Source of the DNA: a bacterium | GTDB taxonomy: Bacteria; Hydrothermota; UBA3073; JACQXS01 | Direction: 5' to 3' | NCBI GenBank assembly: GCA_030605695.1 | Contig: JAUWHX010000080.1 | Span: 1-45,967, forward strand | Length of the DNA: 45,967 nucleotides | In this document: piece by piece, positions 39,792 to 45,967 of the stretch | Layout: each line of letters begins with the position of its first letter | Numbering within the stretch: position 1 is the first letter of the stretch | The notes under the pieces: model-generated | The model's database searches: none | What the model saw: the letters and a program-made list of their open reading frames with translations, nothing else | Told to the model about the DNA's origin: nothing | Program-made: the position numbers and the translations under genes

Positions 39792-40073
39792 TTATACTAA
39801 ATTAACATTAAGGATTTTTTCTCGCTCTTTAATAGAGAAAAATTTCTGAATAACAGGAAGATATTGGGGATACGGCTTAAACCGATTGTTCTCCCAGTAT
39901 GTAATGGTGTCTGTGGTTACTTCTATAAATTTTGCAACTTCTTTCTGGAAGAGATAGAGGTCCATGCGGTACTGTCGGATTCTCTCTCCTGAAGTTGAGA
40001 AATCATATGGATAGCCTTCTGGCTTAGGTCTTGGGATAGAAAACTTAAATGTGTAGTCTGTTAAAATATTCAA
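39792..40073 (-). CDS. XRE-family helix-turn-helix protein
   Basis: A 93-residue regulator with the pattern [20 protein letters not shown] and [20 protein letters not shown] then TITYWENNR, a group of XRE proteins with a GYP motif before the helix-turn-helix. The frame starts with TTG at 40073, exactly where the yifB 3'-end copy begins, so the original start may have been cut by the rearrangement; the domain itself is complete. A decayed paralogue lies 230 bases downstream. Confidence 0.7.
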   Translation of the reverse strand: MNILTDYTFKFSIPRPKPEGYPYDFSTSGERIRQYRMDLYLFQKEVAKFIEVTTDTITYWENNRFKPYPQYLPVIQKFFSIKEREKILNVNLV

Positions 40074-40567
40074 TGAACCTCTGTGTCTGCGGGTACTTCG
40101 GAGACCCTTACCATAATTGTACCTGCACGCCCAATCAAATTCAACGATATGTATCTAAAATTTCAGGACCCTTGCTTGACCGCATAGATATACATATAGA
40201 AGTCCCTTCTATCCCTTAGGAAGAGCTTACAAGCAAAAAGCCGGGCGAAGAGTCAGCACGAGTAAGAGGACGTGTAAATAATGCAAGAGCCAGTCAGCTT
40301 GAAAGATACAAAGACCGCAAATCCATTTACTGCAATGCTCAACTGGAGCAAAGAGATTTATCAAAGTATTGTAAAATTGATTCACGGTCTGATGAGTTAT
40401 TAAGACTTGCCATTGAGAAGTTTGGTTTATCAGCGAGGGCTTACTCACGGATACTCAAAGTAGCTCGCACAATAGCAGATTTAGAGAATTCTGCTGATAT
40501 AAAATCAGAGCATATCTCAGAAGCTATCCAGTATCGCACTTTAGACCGCAAATACTGGCTGAGATAA
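40071..40567 (+). pseudogene. Second copy of the yifB 3' end
   Basis: About 490 bp aligned without gaps to 26692-27172. Between [15 protein letters not shown] and the middle of the copy there are about 15 changes in 140 bp, 14 of them silent; the exception turns Tyr TAT into TAG in SIPYEEL. The last 340 bp have about six changes, nearly all silent (one Ala to Ser). No start, so a dead 3' fragment. Confidence 0.9.
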
Positions 40568-40792
40568 TGAAACAAAAAAACTTGACAAGAATTTAGAAAG
40601 TAATAAAATCAGGATGGATAAGGAGATGCGAGAGAAAACATTTTTGGAAAATTGTTTTATTACAGAGAAGTGAGAAAAAGGATGTTCTGATATACCAGAT
40701 TGTAATCATTTTAGTATAGCCAAGACAATTGATAGCTTTTGAGGATTTGATAACACGATATTTACCAGTGCCTAACAAAAAAAGGAGGAGAA

Positions 40793-42757
40793 ATGAAAGT
40801 TCTTAAATTGATGGTTATAAGTGGATTAGTAGCGATTTTTGGGAGCAATCTTTTTGCAGATACGAATGTAAGTGGTAACAAGTGGGGAGTATGGAGCTTG
40901 GCAGGTAGTCCTTACATTGTTACTGGTAATGTGAGTGTCCCGGCAGGTTCTACGCTTACTATAGAATATGGAGTCAGGGTGAAATTTAATAATGGAACGC
41001 TATTGGGAGTTAATGGGACTTTGATTGCAGACGGTACTCCAACAGATACTATTGTTTTTACTGCAAACCAGGTATCACCGTCTCCAGGAGACTGGTATGG
41101 AATTAAACTTTATGATGGTAGTACCAATTCAGTGCTTGATTACTGTGTAGTAGAATATGCTGGTTCTGGTAGTAGTGAGTTGATTTATGTCGGACTGCAT
41201 GGAACTGCTTCTGCATCGATCACTAATTCCGTAATGAGAAATAGTGCTTACTATGGTATTCGTGTTGGCAATTCATCATCTCCGACAATTACTGGCAATA
41301 CGATTACAGGTAATACTAACCATGCTATATATATGAATGCAAACTGTTTTCCTTCTTTCTCTAATAATACAGCATCTGGTAATGGGACAGATGGTATTGC
41401 AGTTTATGGCACCGTGACACATACTGGGGTATGGAATGCTGACCTGCCATTTGTCGTAACGGGGAGTATAAATGTGCCTGATACAGTCACTTTGACCATT
41501 AACCCCGAAGTCGTAGTGAAATTTAATAGTGGAACGCTATTGGGAGTTGATGGGACTTTGATTGCAGATGGGACTCCGACAGATACTATTGTTTTCACTG
41601 CAAATCAGGCATCACCGTCTCCAGGAGACTGGTATGGAATTAAACTTTATGATGGTAGTACCAATTCAGTGCTTGATTACTGTGTAGTAGAATATGCTGG
41701 TTCTGGTAGTAGTGAGTTGATTTATGTCGGACTGTATGGAACTGCTTCAGCATCAATTACCAATTCCGTAATAAGAAATAGTGCTTACTATGGTATTCGT
41801 GTTAGCAATTCATCATCTCCAACAATTACTGGCAATACGATTACAGATAACGGCAATTATGGTATACGATTATTGCAATCATCTAATCCTATAATACGCA
41901 ATAATACCTTTACGAATAATACCTATGGGGTTTACTGCTCAGACTCATCCGACCCGACTATAAACTATAATAACATCGTAGGCAATAGTGACTATGGGGT
42001 TTACAATTCAGATTCCCGTTTGATTGTTGATGCTACAAATAACTGGTGGGGTGATTCTACCGGACCGGCAGGAGTCGGACCTGGTATAGGAGATTCTGTA
42101 TCTAATTATGTTGATTATGCTCCATGGTTAGGCTACCAATTTGATACTCCTGATATCTATGTTTCACCGGATACTCTTGCATTTACTTGCGGGTCTTCCA
42201 AAACTGCTGATACACTTAAAACTATGACTGTCTTCAATAATGGTGGAGATACATTATTTGTAAGTAATATTGTTGGCACAGAGACCTGGATTGTAGATAT
42301 TTCAGATACAAGTTTTTCGGTTGCCCCCGGCGACTCCCAAAATGTAACTGTTACAGTAACCCTAAATGGTCTTGGAGATAGCACTTATTATGCAAATCTT
42401 GAGATTAGCTCAAACGACCCGGATGAAGCTACTTATTCTGAACCTGTCAAACTTATAGTGAAATTATTTGGGACAGAAGAAAGTCTTGTTCACTATCCAT
42501 ACGGACTTACACTTGCTCCGAATCCTGTGGGTCAAAATACTGCTGTCGTAAGATATGCTTTGTCTGAGAAGTCAAGAGTAACTATTAGTATTTATGACCT
42601 TTCTGGCAGGCTGATTGAAAATCTTGTGGATGCCAACAAAAAAGCAGGGCAGTATAAAATAGACTGGAATACGAAACAGTATCCAACTGGAATTTATTTT
42701 GTGCGTCTTACAGCAGGTAACTACGTAGCTACCAAGAAACTGACTTTAACACAATAA
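40793..42757 (+). CDS. Secreted right-handed beta-helix protein with C-terminal sorting domain
   Basis: A 654-residue protein: signal peptide (MKVLKLMVISGLVAIFGSNL), two copies of a beta-helix module, then short beta-helix rungs (SSPTITGNTITDN, NPIIRNNTFTNN, DPTINYNNIVGN), an Ig-like HYDIN/ASH-type domain (about 455-560; PDTLAFTCGSS) and a type IX-style sorting domain (about 570-654; TLAPNPVGQNTAVVRYALS, IYDLSGRLIENLV, PTGIYFVRLTAGNY). Probably surface-exposed and carbohydrate-binding or polysaccharide-related; no catalytic motif seen. Ribosome binding site AAAAGGAGGAGAA. The gene lies between two yifB 3'-end copies. Confidence 0.85.
   Translation: MKVLKLMVISGLVAIFGSNLFADTNVSGNKWGVWSLAGSPYIVTGNVSVPAGSTLTIEYGVRVKFNNGTLLGVNGTLIADGTPTDTIVFTANQVSPSPGDWYGIKLYDGSTNSVLDYCVVEYAGSGSSELIYVGLHGTASASITNSVMRNSAYYGIRVGNSSSPTITGNTITGNTNHAIYMNANCFPSFSNNTASGNGTDGIAVYGTVTHTGVWNADLPFVVTGSINVPDTVTLTINPEVVVKFNSGTLLGVDGTLIADGTPTDTIVFTANQASPSPGDWYGIKLYDGSTNSVLDYCVVEYAGSGSSELIYVGLYGTASASITNSVIRNSAYYGIRVSNSSSPTITGNTITDNGNYGIRLLQSSNPIIRNNTFTNNTYGVYCSDSSDPTINYNNIVGNSDYGVYNSDSRLIVDATNNWWGDSTGPAGVGPGIGDSVSNYVDYAPWLGYQFDTPDIYVSPDTLAFTCGSSKTADTLKTMTVFNNGGDTLFVSNIVGTETWIVDISDTSFSVAPGDSQNVTVTVTLNGLGDSTYYANLEISSNDPDEATYSEPVKLIVKLFGTEESLVHYPYGLTLAPNPVGQNTAVVRYALSEKSRVTISIYDLSGRLIENLVDANKKAGQYKIDWNTKQYPTGIYFVRLTAGNYVATKKLTLTQ
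40980..41309 (+). repeat. Internal duplication, unit 1 of the beta-helix gene
   Basis: About 330 bp nearly identical to 41517-41846 at a constant offset of 537 bp, including silent sites. The 5' parts of the two modules are much more diverged. Confidence 0.9.
41517..41846 (+). repeat. Internal duplication, unit 2 of the beta-helix gene
   Basis: Partner of 40980-41309. Ends at gattacag, after which the two modules differ. Confidence 0.9.
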
Positions 42758-42770
42758 GACCTCAAATCTG

Positions 42771-42838
42771 AGCCTGAGCACATATATTAGAAGCTATTCA
42801 GTATCGTACCCTTGACCGCAAATACTGGCTGAGATAAT
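42771..42838 (+). pseudogene. Third, short copy of the yifB 3' end
   Basis: Matches the last 65-70 bp of yifB: gaccgcaaatactggctgag is identical, and upstream changes such as atc to att, cgc to cgt and act-tta to acc-ctt are silent. A small indel breaks the frame. It ends 8 bases before the pheT start. Confidence 0.85.
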
Positions 42839-42846
42839 ATATAGAT

Positions 42847-44514
42847 ATGCCGACGATTAGTGTTTCAAAAAAGGATTTGGAATCCTTGCTTCAAATTTCC
42901 TTCAGTTTAGAAGAACTTAAGAAGTCACTTCAACTGGCCAAAGGAGAAATCAAGGCAGTGGATGAAGATGAACTCAGGATAGAACTTGCTGATACAAATC
43001 GCCCAGACCTTTTGTCAGTCGAAGGAATTGCACGACAGCTCAGAAGACAGAAAACAGAAAACAGAAAACCGAAAACCGAAATTAGTGGGGAGATAATTGT
43101 GGATGCTGGGCTAAGGAATATAAGACCTTATATTGGTGGATTTCTGGCAACCGGAGTTCCAATCAAGGAAAGCACTCTTCTTGCACTTATAGAGACTCAA
43201 GAAAAACTTGCAGATATATTTGGCAAGCGAAGAAAAGATATTGCTATCGGAGTGTATAATGCTAAGAAAATCAAGTTTCCTGTGTGCTATCGGGCAGTGA
43301 AGCCAGAATCCAGAAAATTTATCCCACTCAGTGGTGAACCGCAGGGTTTTGATTGCGAACTCAATCTCCGCGAAATACTAACCCAACATCCGAAGGGTAT
43401 AGAATATGGATATATCCTCTCGGATTGTCAAAAATTCCCGTTTTTAGAGGACGAAAAGGGGAATGCCCTGTCTTTTCCCCCTATTATAAATTCAAAGCTA
43501 ATAGGAGAGGTAAAAGTGGGATTAGAAGAGATATTCTGCGAGGTTACTGGAGAGAATCTTTCCCAGTTAATTCTTGTTGTAAATATTCTTGCCGAGAACT
43601 TTAAGGATAGGGGCTTTAAAATATATCCTTGTCTTGTGAAATATCCTTATCCAACTGATTTTGGCAAGGAAGTTCTTACCCCCTGCCACTTTGAAGATGC
43701 TTTGTTGGTGCATCCTAATGAATTTGAGAAATTACTCGGACTCAAACTGCAAAGAAAAGAAATTAAGGAACATCTTAAACAAATGGGATATTTGGTAGAA
43801 CCCGAGAAAGATAAGTTGAAAATCACTCCTCCGTCATATCGTAGGGATGTGATGCATCCGGTTGATGTTATTGAGGATTTTGCTATCTCAAGGGGCTACG
43901 ATAGTTTTTCTCCAGTACCCTTAAAAGATTTTACTATAGGGAAACCCTGCAAGATAGAAAGGATTCTTCACAAAACAAGAAAAATTATGCTTGGATGCGG
44001 GTTTGTGGAGATAATGTCAAATGTTCTAACTTCAAAGGAAAGTTTTATTTCAAATATGAGACTTCCTGATGAGGATACAATTGAGCTTGAGAATCCGATT
44101 TCAGAATCTTACGAGATGCTTCGAAATTCAATAATTCCTGCATTGCTTCAAGTAGAGGCTCAAAGTTCAAAAGCAACTTATCCTCATCGGGTATTTGAGC
44201 TTGGTGAAGTTGTGATAAAAGGGGATAGCCCAAAAACTTTAATCAAGCTTGCGGCTATAATTGCCCATTCTACTGCAAATTTCTCGGAACTCCATAGTTT
44301 CCTTGATACGCTGGCATATTATTTAAGCTTCTCTTGTCAACTCAAGAAAATAGACCATCCTTCTTTTATTAAGGGCAGGGTCGGCAGCATTGTAGTAGAT
44401 AGTAAAAAAATAGGGATTCTTGGAGAAATACATCCTGAGGTTTTAGGAAACTTTAAAATCAAATATCCAGTTTCAGCATTTGAGTTTTCCTTGAGTTTAT
44501 TATTTAAAGAGTGA
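42847..44514 (+). CDS. pheT: Phenylalanyl-tRNA synthetase beta subunit, archaeal/eukaryal type
   Basis: A 555-residue beta chain. It has ADTNRPDLLSVEGIARQLR, the B5 domain region (KLQRKEIKEHLKQMGYLVEP followed by ITPPSYRRDVMHPVDVIEDF) and the core DHxxG-less catalytic-like domain (ENPISESYEMLRNSIIPALL; HRVFELGEVV). It lacks the N-terminal OB-fold EMAP-like domain and the C-terminal anticodon-binding domain of the usual 800-residue bacterial form. Residues about 77-88 (RQKTENRKPKTE) are an in-frame dispersed repeat in a loop. pheS is not adjacent. No ribosome binding site; the preceding DNA is a yifB 3' end. Confidence 0.92.
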   Translation: MPTISVSKKDLESLLQISFSLEELKKSLQLAKGEIKAVDEDELRIELADTNRPDLLSVEGIARQLRRQKTENRKPKTEISGEIIVDAGLRNIRPYIGGFLATGVPIKESTLLALIETQEKLADIFGKRRKDIAIGVYNAKKIKFPVCYRAVKPESRKFIPLSGEPQGFDCELNLREILTQHPKGIEYGYILSDCQKFPFLEDEKGNALSFPPIINSKLIGEVKVGLEEIFCEVTGENLSQLILVVNILAENFKDRGFKIYPCLVKYPYPTDFGKEVLTPCHFEDALLVHPNEFEKLLGLKLQRKEIKEHLKQMGYLVEPEKDKLKITPPSYRRDVMHPVDVIEDFAISRGYDSFSPVPLKDFTIGKPCKIERILHKTRKIMLGCGFVEIMSNVLTSKESFISNMRLPDEDTIELENPISESYEMLRNSIIPALLQVEAQSSKATYPHRVFELGEVVIKGDSPKTLIKLAAIIAHSTANFSELHSFLDTLAYYLSFSCQLKKIDHPSFIKGRVGSIVVDSKKIGILGEIHPEVLGNFKIKYPVSAFEFSLSLLFKE

Positions 44515-44572
44515 GAATTGAATAGCTTTGATTTTCAAAAGGAGCCGAAGGATGATTTAGAGCAGAAGTTAA

Positions 44573-45682
44573 TTACTCCAACGACCAAACTCCTGCAATC
44601 TTATGTCCACAGAATTTGCACTTTTCATTTACTATATTGTTCTTTGCGATATGGTAACCAATCCTCCGTATAACTACTTTGCCACACTTCGGACAATAAG
44701 TATTCTCAGCCTTATGCCCCGGAATATTGCCAATATACACATACTTTAATCCAACATCCAGAGCTATTTTCCGAGCTTGCTCAAGTGTCTCAACAGAAGT
44801 AGGAGGCAAATTCCTTAACTTATACAGGGGCCAAAACCTTGAAAAATGTAAAGGCACATCATTTCCCAGACTGTCTCTTATCCACTCACACATCTTTTTA
44901 ACAGTCTCAGGGTCGTCATTCTTTGTCGGAATCACGAGATTTGTAATCTCAACCAAGATACCCTCTTCTTTTAAGACTTTCAAGCTCTGTAAAACTGGCT
45001 CTAAACTCCCGCCACACAACTCTTGATAAAACTCCTCAGTAAAGCCCTTTAAATCAATATTTGCCGCATCAAGATATTTACAGAGTGCCCTTAAGGGCTC
45101 TGGATTTATATACCCGTTTGAGTGCATAGTATTCTTTATCCCGGCTTTGTGAGCAAGCTTTGCCGTCTCAAACATATACTCATAAAAATTAGTGGGCTCA
45201 GTATAAGTATAGGCGATTGAAGGACAGTTATTTTTTTTAGCTGATTTCACAACTTCACGAGGAGGAAGCCACGTATTTTCAGTTTCTGCTGGACAACTCT
45301 GTGAAATCTGCCAGTTCTGGCAAAACTTGCATCTAAAATTACATCCTGCTGTGGCAATTGAGAAAACTGGAGTACCTGGGAGAAAATGAAATAACGGCTT
45401 CTTCTCTATTGGGTCTATGTGAGCCGCACAAGGCAGTCCGTAATTAAGAGTATAAAGCTTGCCTTTCCTATTTTCTCTAACTCTACAAATCCCTCTTTGA
45501 CCGGGCTTAAGAACACAATGATGAGGACATAGATGACATTGAACCATTTTGCCATCAAGTTTCTCCCAATACATTGCAGTCCGGGGCTTAGTTTTAGCTC
45601 CTTTAGCAAGAACAGGAGAGCTAACAGGAAACAGAAGACATAAGACAAGAAACAGAAGACTTTTGAATTTTGAATCTTGCAT
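44573..45682 (-). CDS. amrS: AmmeMemoRadiSam system radical SAM enzyme (AmrS-like)
   Basis: A 369-residue radical SAM protein: an N-terminal Cys motif CHLCPHHC and GICRVRENRKGKLY, the [4Fe-4S] site CNFRCKFCQNWQIS, then AYTYTEPTNFYEYM and NTMHSNGYINPEPL, and a C-terminal zinc-ribbon-like CPKCG ... CKFCG pair. Family members work with the Memo-like and AMMECR1-like proteins, which are not in this window; the substrate is not established. Residues 1-36 look like a Sec signal peptide (SLLFLVLCLLFPVSSPVLA) but are written by repeat-like DNA; Met37 (45574) is an alternative start without it. Confidence 0.88.
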   Translation of the reverse strand: MQDSKFKSLLFLVLCLLFPVSSPVLAKGAKTKPRTAMYWEKLDGKMVQCHLCPHHCVLKPGQRGICRVRENRKGKLYTLNYGLPCAAHIDPIEKKPLFHFLPGTPVFSIATAGCNFRCKFCQNWQISQSCPAETENTWLPPREVVKSAKKNNCPSIAYTYTEPTNFYEYMFETAKLAHKAGIKNTMHSNGYINPEPLRALCKYLDAANIDLKGFTEEFYQELCGGSLEPVLQSLKVLKEEGILVEITNLVIPTKNDDPETVKKMCEWIRDSLGNDVPLHFSRFWPLYKLRNLPPTSVETLEQARKIALDVGLKYVYIGNIPGHKAENTYCPKCGKVVIRRIGYHIAKNNIVNEKCKFCGHKIAGVWSLE

Positions 45683-45691
45683 TTTGAACTT

Positions 45692-45967
45692 TTATATCTC
45701 CTGGAGATTCTTGAGCTTTCCGTAGCATATTAAAGTATCACTCGGCTTTAAAACATCACTTCCTTTTGGAGCCGGGATAACATCACCATCCCGTTCAATA
45801 GCTAAAACAAGAATGCCCTTCTCACGAAGACCGGCATTTGCGAGCTTCTTTCCTATACTTTTAGATTTTAAAGACAGGTTAATCTCTACAATGCCATAAT
45901 CCTCAGTAAGATGCAGAACTTCCTCAACTTTCTTTTTCTCAAATCTTTTTCTTATCAAAAGCTTTTT
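45692..45967 (-). CDS. TrkA-C (RCK_C) domain protein, C-terminal part (runs off the window)
   Basis: The frame is open to the window edge at 45967, so the N-terminus is outside. The visible 92 residues form one RCK_C domain: GIVEINLSLKSKSIGKKLAN, GILVLAIERDGDVI and PAPKGSDVLKPSDTLICYGK. Such domains bind nucleotides or ions and regulate transporters. Related proteins have N-terminal membrane helices, which would lie to the right. Ends 9 bases before the amrS start, so the two genes are probably cotranscribed. Confidence 0.8.
   Translation of the reverse strand, partial: KKLLIRKRFEKKKVEEVLHLTEDYGIVEINLSLKSKSIGKKLANAGLREKGILVLAIERDGDVIPAPKGSDVLKPSDTLICYGKLKNLQEI

Noticed and set aside
40593-40778. 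61-residue minus-strand ORF between the yifB fragment and the beta-helix gene
   Set aside because: No ribosome binding site, no recognisable pattern, and it overlaps the promoter region of the beta-helix gene.

Overview
The window looks like a chromosomal segment of an AT-rich, flagellated, diderm bacterium of the FCB or candidate-phylum type; candidate division WOR-3 / Stahlbacteria is my best guess, not a proven assignment. The evidence is a complete flagellar gene set with sigma-54 and sigma-28 control, two secreted proteins with type IX-secretion-style C-terminal sorting domains, a short archaeal-type phenylalanyl-tRNA synthetase beta chain, and dense families of short dispersed repeats that also run in frame through coding genes. 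No rRNA, intact tRNA, CRISPR array or transposase/integrase gene was seen.

Region 1 (1-10.8 kb, minus strand): a flagellar basal-body/export operon flgB-flgC-fliE-fliF-fliG-fliH-fliI-fliJ-motE-like-fliK-like. The fliK-like frame is open to the window edge at base 1. Two sigma-54 activators follow, one without and one with a receiver domain. Three near-identical sigma-54-type promoters (TTGACAC-N5-TTGCTA) lie at 7381, 8741 and 10965. An 18-bp-phased array of palindromic sites sits upstream of the activator promoter at 8741, where a sigma-54 enhancer would be expected.

Region 2 (11-22.1 kb, plus strand): a glycosyltransferase remnant, a sigma-28-type promoter with a 38-residue ORF, a tandem methyltransferase, a MerR-like regulator, TPR proteins including a TPR/GT2 fusion, a GxxExxY gene between two related palindromes, then flagellin behind a perfect sigma-28 promoter, fliS, fliD, a flaG-like gene, a small unknown gene and a fliT-like gene. 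This is the late filament module, probably with filament glycosylation.

Region 3 (22.3-27.2 kb, plus strand): a gingipain-like C25 protease with a C-terminal sorting domain, and yifB/comM.

Region 4 (27.2-40.1 kb, mostly minus strand): a phosphate island: sigma factor, three tiny ORFs with strong ribosome binding sites, a porin-like protein, pstS-pstC-pstA-pstB-phoU, and phoR-phoB. It also carries accessory genes: an McrB-like nuclease, hicBA, a truncated sigma factor, an XRE regulator and a decayed XRE paralogue. Two matching Pho-box-like promoters precede the sigma gene and the small ORFs.

Region 5 (40.07-42.84 kb): a 0.5-kb second copy of the yifB 3' end, a secreted beta-helix protein, and a third, 68-bp yifB 3' end directly before pheT. 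The yifB copies differ almost only at silent sites. The hicBA module shows the same geometry with the end of phoR. I read this as repeated insertion of gene cassettes at gene 3' ends, and regard it as the most interesting signal here.

Region 6 (42.8-46 kb): pheT (plus), then an AmmeMemoRadiSam-type radical SAM protein and the end of a TrkA-C-domain protein (minus).
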